Source of the DNA: an uncultured Sphingomonadaceae bacterium
GTDB taxonomy: Bacteria; Pseudomonadota; Alphaproteobacteria; Sphingomonadales; Sphingomonadaceae
DNA length: 64,000 bases
Reading direction: 5' to 3'
NCBI GenBank assembly: GCA_947501325.1
Contig: CANMVC010000001.1
Location: 868,001-932,000 of the forward strand
The position numbers and the translations under genes are program-made. Under the pieces are notes generated by a model. The model was not told the origin of the DNA. It searched no databases and saw nothing but the letters and a program-made list of their open reading frames with translations. Every line of letters begins with the position of its first letter. Position 1 is the stretch's first letter. Positions 51,904 through 60,160 of the stretch are shown here, one piece after another.

Positions 51904-54609
51904 TTAGAAATTGATACCGATGCTCATCGACAGGCGTGTGCCAATATCATAGCCATTGTTGATAATCTGTGTGTCGTTCAGGGTCTGTGATTCCCGGTAG
52001 TCGGTGCCCAGAAGATTGCGCGCTTCAAACTTCAGCTGAAATTCCTGACCGGCAATTTCCAGCGCTTCGCGCATGACGAAATCCAACTGCCAGCCGGTAC
52101 GTTCAATCAAATCCGGTTGATCCTGTGGCCCGCGCGCGGTGACCCGGGGGCTGTTATAGCTGACCAACAAAGTCTGCTGCGACAAGCCTTCTTCGGCTTC
52201 CATCCCGAATTGCAGGTTGGCAACATGGGTGGACTGACCGGTTAGACGATCGCCGTCATCGAACAAATTCAAGGCGCTGGTCGGCTGCAGGGTAACCGGG
52301 TTAATGGCCGTGTCGCCATCCGCCACATTTATCTCCGACTTTGTATATGTATAGTTAGCCGCAAGCATCAGGCGGCGGCTTTCGAAAAATTCGCCACCAA
52401 ATACATTATTGAGTGGGAAATATTTCACCAGCTCGACTTCCGCGCCGTAGAGCTTGGCACTCGGGGCATTGGCAAAACCGGTGAACAGGGTTCCGCCGCC
52501 CTGAACAAAGGCAACATTCTCAATTGGATTGTCGATATCTTTGTAAAAACCGGCCAGCGTAATCCGCTCGCCGCGACCGATATAATATTCGAACCGGCCT
52601 TCCAGATTGACCAACTCGCTATCTTGCAACAGCGGGTTACCGATAAAGGTACGATCCGTATCAAGATCGAGAAACTGCTGTGGAGCCAATTCACGAAACT
52701 GCGGCCGGGCTATGGTTTTGGACGCTGCCAGACGAAATTGCATATCATCGGCAAAATTCCAGGTCAGCGTGCCGGCGGGCAACCAGTAATCGTTATTCAG
52801 ACCTGTCGCCACCGAGGCCTGGCCGCCGGTTAACGCGATCGGCAGGACTTCCTGCTGCGCATCTTCATAACGGACACCGACATTGAGGCGCAGACCATCG
52901 GTCAGTTCCGCATCAATCTGGCCATAGCCGCCATGTATTTCCAGCTCCGCGGTATAGGCCGGCACAGATGTCTGGGCTGCGACTTCGCGCAGTTCGATTT
53001 CCTGGGTGAATATGTTGAAGTCCGACAGAAGGAAGTCGATCCGCTGCTGGTCAAACGGGCTCGCCAATCCGTTGACAGGCACGAAGCGGAAATCGCGGCG
53101 CTGCGCATCACGGTCATTCAGATAGTAGCTGTAACCGGCGGTCAGATTAATCGGTATACCGATATCGGTTTCATAGCCGAGATCAATTCCCGCGCCATAA
53201 ACATCATCGTTCAAATCGCTGAAACGGATACGCGCGGACTCGCCAGGCGAGGTCAGGTCGTTGACAAAATCATTCGCAAACTGGTCATCAAAGGCATAGC
53301 TATATGTCCGCTGATAGGGCGCATCGCGTTTGGAGTTGGCGTAGCTGCCCCGCAAATCGACCGAAATGGCGTCAAATTTCAACTCACCGACAAACTGGGT
53401 CGTGAATAGCTGGCGTTCGAACCAGCTCGTGCGACTTTGATTCAGCAGGGTTTCTTCATCAACATTAATCGCATCAATGCCCTGTTTGATCGAAGCATCT
53501 TTGACTGTGTCGTGAATATAGAGGTTCGTGAACCGGAATTTATGCTCCCCGATTTCCGCCGACAAAGCCAGCAGGCCATTCACAATGATGCGGTTTTCAG
53601 TCGTCAGAAAGTTGAAATTCTGATCGGGACGCAAGCCTTCTGTACCGTCAATATTGACAATGCCCTGCGATGTCTGTTGCAAACCGCCGCGCGTCCTCCA
53701 GCTATTCTCAAAGCCTGCTGTGGCGATGATCCCGACAAAGGCGTCACCCACATCGACCGTTGTACCGCCGGTTACTTCTGCAGAGAAATTCGCCGGAATA
53801 TCATTATTCCGCTGAATCAGCGCTGTTTCCGCATTGCTCAGGCTGGCCGCGAAATTTTGCAGATCAATACTGCTGAAATTGGTGCCCGCCGATATCGGGA
53901 CATTTTGTGCTATTGCCTGGCGCAAACCGCTTGGGATATTGCGCAAGCCACTGTCATAGCCGATGATATCGGTGCCAGACCCGTCATAGGTATAGCCCAG
54001 TTTTCCTGTCGTCTCGCTGTCACCACTGAGTCCGAAATTAAATTTTAGAAACGGCTCATCCGGGGTCGATTTGGTCGTCAGATTGATCACGCCGCCGCCA
54101 AATTCGCCAGGATAATTTACCGAATAGCTTTTCTGAACCACCGTCGAGGCAATTACGCTGGTGGGAAAAAGATCCAGCGGTACCACCCGGCGCAGCGGCT
54201 CGGGCGATGGCAATGGCAGGCCGTTGAGGAGAGCCAGCGAATATCGCTCACCCAAACCGCGCACAAATACGAAGCGACCACCGACAACGCTGAGACCGGT
54301 TACCCGTTGCAGCGATCCGGCAATATCTCCGTCGGCCGCACGCGCAATTTCTTCCTCTCCCAGAACGGAGACGACTTCTGATGTGGCCCGGATGGGGTTG
54401 GGGATAAATTTGCCGCGGACAATGATATCACCGCTAAAATCGCCGCCGGGGGCCGAGATATCGACATCTTCGTCAGGCGAGTCCTCGGTTGGCACTTCAT
54501 CGGTTTGGTCGGGTTGGGCCGCCGGATCGTTAGCTTGGGCCAAGGCAGCCGGAGAAAACAGCGCCGTACTCAAAAATAGGCTGGTGACCAAAGATGCCCG
54601 CTTCGTCAT
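51904..54609 (-). CDS. Large TonB-dependent outer-membrane receptor
   Basis: The 901-residue protein has a signal peptide (cleavage after ALA, residue 24), an acidic linker, a plug domain (about 65-190, with GLSVVGGRFVFVRGLGERYS, NGLPLPSPEP and YPGEFGGGVINLTTKS) and a beta-barrel ending in the C-terminal Phe of SMSIGINF. No separate TonB box could be picked out. The ligand is unknown. It follows the PT-linker lipoprotein after a hairpin terminator. AAGGAAA precedes the ATG. In Caulobacter crescentus a phosphate-starvation lipoprotein (ElpS) lies next to a type II secretion set, so the context suggests joint function. Confidence 0.9.
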   Translation of the reverse strand: MTKRASLVTSLFLSTALFSPAALAQANDPAAQPDQTDEVPTEDSPDEDVDISAPGGDFSGDIIVRGKFIPNPIRATSEVVSVLGEEEIARAADGDIAGSLQRVTGLSVVGGRFVFVRGLGERYSLALLNGLPLPSPEPLRRVVPLDLFPTSVIASTVVQKSYSVNYPGEFGGGVINLTTKSTPDEPFLKFNFGLSGDSETTGKLGYTYDGSGTDIIGYDSGLRNIPSGLRQAIAQNVPISAGTNFSSIDLQNFAASLSNAETALIQRNNDIPANFSAEVTGGTTVDVGDAFVGIIATAGFENSWRTRGGLQQTSQGIVNIDGTEGLRPDQNFNFLTTENRIIVNGLLALSAEIGEHKFRFTNLYIHDTVKDASIKQGIDAINVDEETLLNQSRTSWFERQLFTTQFVGELKFDAISVDLRGSYANSKRDAPYQRTYSYAFDDQFANDFVNDLTSPGESARIRFSDLNDDVYGAGIDLGYETDIGIPINLTAGYSYYLNDRDAQRRDFRFVPVNGLASPFDQQRIDFLLSDFNIFTQEIELREVAAQTSVPAYTAELEIHGGYGQIDAELTDGLRLNVGVRYEDAQQEVLPIALTGGQASVATGLNNDYWLPAGTLTWNFADDMQFRLAASKTIARPQFRELAPQQFLDLDTDRTFIGNPLLQDSELVNLEGRFEYYIGRGERITLAGFYKDIDNPIENVAFVQGGGTLFTGFANAPSAKLYGAEVELVKYFPLNNVFGGEFFESRRLMLAANYTYTKSEINVADGDTAINPVTLQPTSALNLFDDGDRLTGQSTHVANLQFGMEAEEGLSQQTLLVSYNSPRVTARGPQDQPDLIERTGWQLDFVMREALEIAGQEFQLKFEARNLLGTDYRESQTLNDTQIINNGYDIGTRLSMSIGINF

Positions 54610-54633
54610 CGGAAATTTCCTTTTTCATAACTC

Positions 54634-54669
54634 AAAAAAGGGGATGGCGACTGCGCGAGCCACCATCCC
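54634..54669 (-). terminator. Terminator or attenuator between lipoprotein and receptor genes
   Basis: On the minus strand GGGATGG...CCATCCC (54641-54669) forms a stem of about 12 bp with two G-T pairs, followed by C and TTTTTT. It lies 16 bases after the lipoprotein stop and 25 bases before the receptor ATG, leaving no room for a full receptor promoter. Partial read-through would give more lipoprotein than receptor. Confidence 0.75.
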
Positions 54670-54685
54670 ACCAAATTATTTTCGA

Positions 54686-56209
54686 TCAACCAATTGTTGG
54701 AGCCGTCGCACAATCATCGGCGTACAGACCACATGTCCAACCCTGGAACCGGGTGTCATTCGCGTCCTGAACGGCGCCAATATAAGTGACGTCTTCGAAG
54801 AAGGCGTCCACACCGCTCACCGCAAATGGCACCACCGCATTTTCATTGGCACCGTTGATGAACGGGAATGCTGCCGAGCCAGCGGCCAGCGTTGACGTGC
54901 CGGATGCCGTGTTGTTGCTGCCCGCGTTGAACAGCGTTTCGATCTGCGCCGCAGTGATATTGCCATCGTCGACAAATGGCGTTGCGCAGCTCATGAACGT
55001 CGATTCAAACACGGGTGGACCATTTTCATCCGCTGCTGCGCCTGCCGCCTGGATTGTGGTCGCACTGTCGATATCGATACAGGCGGCTGCACTGTTAAAT
55101 ACGCTGTTGTAGAAAGCGAAATCGCCACCGCCACGCAACAGGATGACGTGGTCCTCAGCGCTCGAGACGAACGTCACGTTGGCCAGCTTGTGATCTTGCC
55201 GTGGCTCAGCATCTTCGTCGCCATTCGAATCCGCTTCCATGACATGGTCACCGCCACCGGCGCGTTGCACGACCAGAACAAACTGGTTGTTGCCTTTATA
55301 GCCGGAGTCCGAGTCCACCGAGTCATCGTCAATGCCGGTCATCACCAGGTTTTTTCCGTTTACCCGGCCGCCAAACCATTCGACACCATCATCCGAGCTG
55401 TTGTGGACCTGAATATTCTGGAAGAATGTTCCGCTGCCGACGCCCGCCAGGGTGATGCCGTTAAGCTCGTTGCCCGGAGACACTTCGAAACCGGGATAGC
55501 GGACCTGTACATAGGACATGCGGCCGCTGGAATCGGCCGGCAAGGTGCCGCCGTAAACCGCGTTGGTCGGGCCTTCGACAATCGCTTCGCAATCGGTCCG
55601 CGTGCCACCCGGATTGGATGCACCGCCGGTTGCACAATCGGAAATGGGCGCACGGCCCAAAATCACCACACCGCCCCACTGGCCGATGCTGTTCACATTG
55701 GTCGAGCCTTCAATATTCTGGCGCGAAGTCATGATGATCGGTTCAGACGCCGTCCCTTCCGCGAAAATCTGGGAACCGCGATTGACCAGCAGGAAATCGC
55801 CGCCAGAAGAACCGAACATCACAACGCCGGATTCGATGGTAATGATCCCGGTTGCGCCGCCATCAACACCAATTTCAACCGCACCGTTAAGCGAATAGAT
55901 CGTACCGGCATTGTCCGGAACAACGAGATTTCCGGTAACAACGCCCGAAATCTGGCAGTTGCGCACTTCTTCGCCATTGCCGGTCGTGATCGTTCCGACA
56001 TTGGCTGTACCAGTGGGGCAGTCTGCCGCAGGGCCGGTTGGCGTCGGGGTCGGGGTCGGCGTTGGAGTTGGCGTTGGCGTAGGTGTGGGGGTTGGTGGAA
56101 TAATCACTACACCTTCACCCGGTGATGCCACATCATCAGCGCCACAGGCGGTTACCGCAATTGCTGCTACACCAGCAAAAAGGACAGAACGAATTTGCTT
56201 ATTCAACAT
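54686..56209 (-). CDS. Surface-type lipoprotein with Pro-Thr repeat linker, ElpS-like by context
   Basis: The 507-residue product has a lipoprotein signal (lipobox VTAC, Cys22; +2 Gly then Ala-Asp-Asp), a linker of ten Pro-Thr dipeptides (residues 39-58), and a long beta-rich domain with a repeating NG/GG pattern typical of a right-handed beta-helix. That domain includes GIITIESGVVMFGSSGGDFL, GQWGGVVILGRAPI, HNSSDDGVEWFGGRV and several Cys pairs. It would be held on the outer membrane by lipid with the domain projecting on the linker. It heads a pair with the receptor. A PhoB-like array is 110-171 bases upstream. The function is inferred only from context. Confidence 0.8.
   Translation of the reverse strand: MLNKQIRSVLFAGVAAIAVTACGADDVASPGEGVVIIPPTPTPTPTPTPTPTPTPTPTGPAADCPTGTANVGTITTGNGEEVRNCQISGVVTGNLVVPDNAGTIYSLNGAVEIGVDGGATGIITIESGVVMFGSSGGDFLLVNRGSQIFAEGTASEPIIMTSRQNIEGSTNVNSIGQWGGVVILGRAPISDCATGGASNPGGTRTDCEAIVEGPTNAVYGGTLPADSSGRMSYVQVRYPGFEVSPGNELNGITLAGVGSGTFFQNIQVHNSSDDGVEWFGGRVNGKNLVMTGIDDDSVDSDSGYKGNNQFVLVVQRAGGGDHVMEADSNGDEDAEPRQDHKLANVTFVSSAEDHVILLRGGGDFAFYNSVFNSAAACIDIDSATTIQAAGAAADENGPPVFESTFMSCATPFVDDGNITAAQIETLFNAGSNNTASGTSTLAAGSAAFPFINGANENAVVPFAVSGVDAFFEDVTYIGAVQDANDTRFQGWTCGLYADDCATAPTIG
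56036..56095 (-). repeat. Ten-unit degenerate hexamer encoding (Pro-Thr)10
   Basis: Ten successive 6-base units (CCN ACN) encode Pro-Thr ten times in the lipoprotein linker. Third positions vary, so this is not a pure slipping tract, but length change by whole units is plausible and would keep frame. Confidence 0.85.
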
Positions 56210-56318
56210 GGATCAAGTCTCCGCAGATTACTGATTTCAAAAATTTTCAGATCAGATGATGTGGAAACGAATCAAAAATGCCCCCATCGCCTTCGGACTT
56301 GGGCACTAGGCGCGGCAA

Positions 56319-56380
56319 ATGACCTGCCGATGCTGTTTGCATGACTCTTTGGAGACATAAATATTTCAGGATTGTTGCAG
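56319..56380 (-). promoter_or_regulatory. PhoB-like array upstream of the lipoprotein gene
   Basis: Units on the minus strand at 11-base spacing: CTGCAAC (56374-56380), CTGAAAT (56363-56369), ATGTCTC (56352-56358), GAGTCAT (56341-56347), ACAGCAT (56330-56336) and AGGTCAT (56319-56325). The first four follow the same order and are similar to those of the array at 56935-56974. Individual units are imperfect matches to CTGTCAT; the strict register is the main support. Confidence 0.55.
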
Positions 56381-56459
56381 CCCGTTCGGGAGTGGCTGAA
56401 GCACTTGGTTTTTGATGCTGCGGTGCAAAAAAGCATCAGTATAAATATTGTTGAAACAA

Positions 56460-56487
56460 AAAAGGCGGCCGCGTGAACGACCGCCTG
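56460..56487 (-). terminator. Intrinsic terminator after the TPR-like gene
   Basis: On the minus strand AGGCGG and CCGCCT pair, with an inner extension of about 4 bp including G-T pairs, and a run of six T follows. It lies 23 bases past the stop of the TPR-like gene. Confidence 0.8.
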
Positions 56488-56510
56488 ATCCTGTGGACGG
56501 GATTACCGGC

Positions 56511-56885
56511 TTAGCGTGAAGCCAGCCGTCCGTTGAGATCGTCGAGAGCGATTGCAGCCGCCTTGCGAGAATTGATCACCTGACCATCAGCCAGCACGAG
56601 ATCAAAGCTGCGGTTGCTGTTCATCGCCGCCGTGAACATTTTCGCTGCATCGCCCGTTCGTCCGGTGCGGGCATAAGCCTGACCCAGATTGATCATGACA
56701 GCAGGATCTTTCAGCTTGCTGCTTTCCAGCCTTGCAACGGCGGCCTGATTGTCGCCAGCCATCAAAGCATCATACGCCAAGGCACCCTTGGCATAGCCAA
56801 TTTCGCCTTCTTGCGCCTGCGCCAGTGCTGGCGAAGCGGCCATGGTCAGGCCCATAGCGAACGCAATTTTCTTTGCGTTTTTCAT
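56511..56885 (-). CDS. Small secreted TPR-like protein
   Basis: The 124-residue product has a signal peptide (about 1-23, ending PALAQ) and a tetratricopeptide-like pair of helices (YAKGALAYDALMAGDNQAAVARLE and PAVMINLGQAYARTGRTGDAAKMF). It ends with a short helical tail (RKAAAIALDDLNGRLASR). It should act in the periplasm as a small binding protein. The ATG at 56885 is chosen because AGGAG lies 7 bases upstream; a GTG 6 bases earlier is less likely. PhoB-like units lie in both orientations upstream, and a terminator follows, so it is probably a single-gene unit. Confidence 0.78.
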   Translation of the reverse strand: MKNAKKIAFAMGLTMAASPALAQAQEGEIGYAKGALAYDALMAGDNQAAVARLESSKLKDPAVMINLGQAYARTGRTGDAAKMFTAAMNSNRSFDLVLADGQVINSRKAAAIALDDLNGRLASR

Positions 56886-56913
56886 AGTCACTCTCCTGTT
56901 TCTTTAGTCCTTT

Positions 56914-56931
56914 GTTACACTTTTATGACCA
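56914..56931 (-). promoter_or_regulatory. PhoB-like pair facing the TPR-like gene
   Basis: On the minus strand TGGTCAT (56925-56931), AAAA and GTGTAAC (56914-56920) make a 7-4-7 pair, each matching the Pho box consensus at 5 of 7 positions. It lies 29 bases upstream of the ATG, between the start and the opposite-strand array. Confidence 0.35.
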
Positions 56932-56934
56932 TAG

Positions 56935-56974
56935 CTGCAACATAACTGTAATATTTTTGTCATGGAAGAGTCAT
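56935..56974 (+). promoter_or_regulatory. Four-unit PhoB-like array upstream of the TPR-like gene, opposite orientation
   Basis: CTGCAAC (56935-56941), CTGTAAT (56946-56952), TTGTCAT (56957-56963) and GAGTCAT (56968-56974) are spaced exactly 11 bases apart on the plus strand. Similarity to the array at 56319-56380 extends over about 40 bases, including the order of variant units. It points away from the TPR-like gene and no plus-strand gene follows, so the orientation is unexplained. Confidence 0.55.
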
Positions 56975-57071
56975 GAAAAACAGCCGGACAAACGCCCTTT
57001 CCACTGAAAACATCATGCTTTCAGTCTGTTAACTGGGGTAAGAAGCGATTATCTTGTGGCGAATGCGGCCG

Positions 57072-57719
57072 CTATCCGAACGGCATTTCCAACAGGTCGT
57101 GCAAGTCTTTGAGCGCTTGCTCCTCACCCGTCACCTTGATAGCCGCCATGCCCAGAGTGGCGGCGGGTTTGCAGTTAATACCGAGATCATCGAGATAGAT
57201 GCACTGCTCGGGCTGCACATCCAGCGCCTCGCACATCATTTGATAAATGCGCGGGTCGGGCTTTCTGATACCCGCCTTGCTGCTTTCAATAATATGATCG
57301 AACCGCGCCATGATCGCCGCGATGGCCGCTGCCTTCTCGTCATTCAAGGCCATGCCGGAGCCTTTGCCGGACGGCACATTATTGGTGATGCAGCCAATGG
57401 TGAAATCCCTGGCCTTGAGCGTATCGAGCATCTCCACCATCGCTGGGCGGATATCGCCCGCCAGACACGCAAGCACTTCGCTGCCATTCAGTTCAATACC
57501 AATGGCGCGCGCTTCCTCGGCAAAAAGCGCATCAAAACCCGCCGCATCAATTTCCGAGCGTTCAAACTTGGCCCAGGCATTGTCATGAGGATTGGTACTG
57601 TTGATCGTCCGCACACTGTGAATCGGCACGCCACGCGCAGCCTCGAGCCGGTTAAACGCATCAAAGGGCGAGCTGGTGATCACGCCGCCAAAGTCGAAAA
57701 TTACGGTGTCGAATTTCAT
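57072..57719 (-). CDS. HAD-IA family hydrolase
   Basis: The 215-residue protein starts with the HAD nucleophile region VIFDFGGVIT (Asp9; the second Asp is replaced by Gly, as in the epoxide hydrolase N-terminal or YihX-type subgroup). It has motif II in GCITNNVPSG near residue 131, and motif III/IV in KPDPRIYQM and YLDDLGINCKPA. Such proteins act on small phosphate esters; substrate unknown. Its ATG overlaps the stop of the SMP-30 gene by 4 bases, which places it in that operon. Confidence 0.87.
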   Translation of the reverse strand: MKFDTVIFDFGGVITSSPFDAFNRLEAARGVPIHSVRTINSTNPHDNAWAKFERSEIDAAGFDALFAEEARAIGIELNGSEVLACLAGDIRPAMVEMLDTLKARDFTIGCITNNVPSGKGSGMALNDEKAAAIAAIMARFDHIIESSKAGIRKPDPRIYQMMCEALDVQPEQCIYLDDLGINCKPAATLGMAAIKVTGEEQALKDLHDLLEMPFG

Positions 57720-58636
57720 TTATTCAAATACTCCAATTTCAACCCCGGTCGTTTCCAGCGGGTTTTGACCAGTTTTCCGGTTGCCGACAGACAGATATAG
57801 GCATCCATCATATCGTCGCCGCCAAAGCAGATATTGGTGGTAAAAATATCCGGAGTTGCAACAAATTCGACCAGCTCACCGGCGTGGGAAATCACGCTGA
57901 TCCCGCATTCACCGATAGTCGCAACGCAAATATTGCCGCTTTCCTCGACCGCAAGACTGTCGAAAAACTTATAGCCCGCTGGGCGATAGACCGGAATGCC
58001 GGGACCGCCGGGTCCAGCATCCGGGGCTACTTGTCCGGGAGCGGTAATGTTGAACTTCATCAACCGACAGGTATAGGTTTCCGCAGCATACAGCGTTTTG
58101 CCATCGGGAGACAGGCCGACACCGTTGGGATTTTGCGAGGGGAAGACCACCTCTTCCATATAACTGCCATCGGCCTTGGCATAGAATATCCCGACTATAT
58201 CATGGATGCGGTTTTCATAATCGGTCTTGCCATGATCGGTGAACCAGAAGCCGCCATGTTCATCAAAAACTATGTCATTGGGACCGCGCAAGACGCAATC
58301 AAAGTCGCCGCTTCTATACAGCACTTCCACCGCGCCGGTTTGCGGATCTATCCGCTCGATCCGGCCGCCTGCATAGTCTTTCGCTATGCCGGCAGGGGTC
58401 AGAAACCCGCCCGATTCCTGATATTCAAAACCGCCATTGTTGCAGACATAGATTTTGCCATCCGGCCCCAGAGCCGCGCCATTGGGACCACCGCCCGGTT
58501 TGGCTATAACGTCTTTCGTACCATCAGCAGCGATGCGGGTCAGTTGCCCCGCGGCAATCTCGACCAATATGACGCTGCCATCCGGCATCGCGATCGGACC
58601 CTCGGGAAAACGCAATCCATCGGTGACAAGTTCCAT
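57716..58636 (-). CDS. SMP-30/gluconolactonase-type protein
   Basis: The 306-residue product is a six-bladed beta-propeller of the SMP-30/gluconolaconase/LRE family (LRFPEGPIAMPDGSVILVEI near the start, GPNGAALGPDGKIYVCNN, GPNDIVFDEHGGFWFTDHG, NPNGVGLSPDGKTLYAAET). The metal-binding Glu (Glu12), Asn and Asp residues are in place. It would hydrolyse a sugar or other lactone. The ATG at 58636 has GAGAGGAA upstream. It is divergent from the aldehyde dehydrogenase gene, so both could share a regulator binding in the 84-base gap. Confidence 0.9.
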   Translation of the reverse strand: MELVTDGLRFPEGPIAMPDGSVILVEIAAGQLTRIAADGTKDVIAKPGGGPNGAALGPDGKIYVCNNGGFEYQESGGFLTPAGIAKDYAGGRIERIDPQTGAVEVLYRSGDFDCVLRGPNDIVFDEHGGFWFTDHGKTDYENRIHDIVGIFYAKADGSYMEEVVFPSQNPNGVGLSPDGKTLYAAETYTCRLMKFNITAPGQVAPDAGPGGPGIPVYRPAGYKFFDSLAVEESGNICVATIGECGISVISHAGELVEFVATPDIFTTNICFGGDDMMDAYICLSATGKLVKTRWKRPGLKLEYLNK

Positions 58637-58720
58637 ATTTTTCCTCTCCGTCTTTGTTACAGTCATTGCGGGAATGCAGCGACAAGTCTAGTGCTGTCTC
58701 AACCGGTTACAGGAGCAACT

Positions 58721-60157
58721 ATGTCCAACACTTACCCCCCCTCCCTGCAACTCCATATTGATGGCGAATGGATCGATGTGGAGGACCGCGACGTCCATCA
58801 TGTTGTCAATCCAGCAACGGGCAAGACGATTTCCGATCTGCCCAAAGCCAGCAAGGCCGATCTTGATCGCGCGCTGGATGCAGCGAATCGCGCCTTCCCT
58901 ATATGGCGCGATACGCCAGTAAATGAACGCGCCGCGATATTGCACAAAGCCGCCGACCTGATGCGCGAACGCGCGCCGGAAATTGGCCGGATGATGACGG
59001 CGGAACAAGGAAAGCCCGTGGGTCAGGCAACCGGCGAAGTCACCGCATCGGCGGCGATGTTTGATGTCATGGCCGAAGAGGCCAAGCGCTGTTATGGCCG
59101 CGTGCTGGTCCGCCCGACCGGACAGAATAGCTTCGTCAAATATCAGCCGGTCGGCCCCGTGGCCGCGTTTAGTCCATGGAATTTCCCGGTCTATACGCCC
59201 GCCCGCAAACTGGCCCCTGCTCTGGCCGCCGGTTGTTCGATCATCCTCAAGCCATCGGAAGAAACGCCGGCCAGCCCGATTGCAATGATCCGTTGTCTGC
59301 TCGATGCCGGCCTGCCCGCTGGCACCGCGCAAGTCGTGTTCGGTGATCCGTCCGAAGTGTCGTCCCACCTGATCGCCTCTGATATCATTCGCAAGATCAG
59401 CTTCACCGGGTCGGTTCCGGTCGGCAGGCATCTGATGAAACTGGCGACGGAAAATATGCAGCGCACAACCATGGAACTGGGCGGCCATGCGCCGGTTCTG
59501 GTGTTTGACGATTGCGATTTGGACAAGGCGCTCGACCTGCTCGCCATGCAAAAATATCGCAATGCAGGACAGGTCTGTGTGTCCCCCACCCGCTTCTATG
59601 TTCAATCCGGCATCTATGAAAAATTCGCGAGCGAATTCACCAAACGCGCTGAAAAGGTGCAGGTTGGCGATGGCTTTGGCGACAATATCGACATGGGCCC
59701 ACTGGCCAATCCGCGCCGCCCAGAGGCAATGGAAAAACTTATCAGCGATGCCAAAGCCAAAGGCGCAACCGTGCGTTTGGGCGGGGAAGCGATGGACAGC
59801 GATGGCTATTTTTACCGGCCGACCGTGCTGACCGAAGTCCCGCTGCAAGCCGATATCATGAGCAACGAGCCCTTTGGCCCCGTGGCCGCGATGCGCCCGT
59901 TTGATACATTGGACGAAGCGATTGAACAGGCTAATCGCTTGCCATTGGGTCTCGCCGCCTATGCCTTCACCAACAGCCTGCGCACCGCCAATATTGTCGG
60001 GGACATGGTCGAAGCGGGCATGGTCGCGATTAACAATCTCACCGTCAGCCCCGGCGATGCGCCCTTTGGCGGCGTGAAACAATCCGGCCATGGATCAGAG
60101 GATGGTCCCGATGGCCTGAAAGCCTATATGGTGACCAAAGCCATTCACCAGAGTTGA
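58721..60157 (+). CDS. NAD(P)-dependent aldehyde dehydrogenase, succinate-semialdehyde type
   Basis: The 478-residue enzyme has the catalytic Cys286 (NAGQVCVSPTRF), the base Glu252 (MELGGHAPV), the Asn in PWNFPVY and the GSVPVGRHL cofactor loop. The sequence resembles succinate-semialdehyde and alpha-ketoglutarate-semialdehyde dehydrogenases. The start at 58721 is fixed by AGGAG 6 bases upstream. It is divergent from the SMP-30-type lactonase and followed on the same strand by the thiamine-diphosphate enzyme, suggesting a small acid-degrading pathway. Confidence 0.93.
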   Translation: MSNTYPPSLQLHIDGEWIDVEDRDVHHVVNPATGKTISDLPKASKADLDRALDAANRAFPIWRDTPVNERAAILHKAADLMRERAPEIGRMMTAEQGKPVGQATGEVTASAAMFDVMAEEAKRCYGRVLVRPTGQNSFVKYQPVGPVAAFSPWNFPVYTPARKLAPALAAGCSIILKPSEETPASPIAMIRCLLDAGLPAGTAQVVFGDPSEVSSHLIASDIIRKISFTGSVPVGRHLMKLATENMQRTTMELGGHAPVLVFDDCDLDKALDLLAMQKYRNAGQVCVSPTRFYVQSGIYEKFASEFTKRAEKVQVGDGFGDNIDMGPLANPRRPEAMEKLISDAKAKGATVRLGGEAMDSDGYFYRPTVLTEVPLQADIMSNEPFGPVAAMRPFDTLDEAIEQANRLPLGLAAYAFTNSLRTANIVGDMVEAGMVAINNLTVSPGDAPFGGVKQSGHGSEDGPDGLKAYMVTKAIHQS

Positions 60158-60160
60158 TTT

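Larger units (their letters stand above)
56210..56510. other. Promoter region of the PT-linker lipoprotein gene
   Basis: These 301 bases separate the TPR-like gene from the lipoprotein gene, both on the minus strand, and contain no other gene. They hold the terminator of the upstream gene at 56460-56487, a long in-register array of PhoB-like units at 56319-56380, and an AT-rich stretch next to the lipoprotein start. Confidence 0.7.

Noticed and set aside
57884-58720. 279-codon upstream extension of the aldehyde dehydrogenase frame
   Set aside because: The extension runs antisense through the SMP-30-type gene, and AGGAG with an ATG at 58721 marks the true start of the conserved domain.
58688-60091. 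467-codon open frame on the minus strand inside the aldehyde dehydrogenase gene
   Set aside because: It lies fully opposite a clear enzyme with all catalytic residues; its translation is rich in His, Arg and Gly with no domain. It is a shadow of biased codon use.
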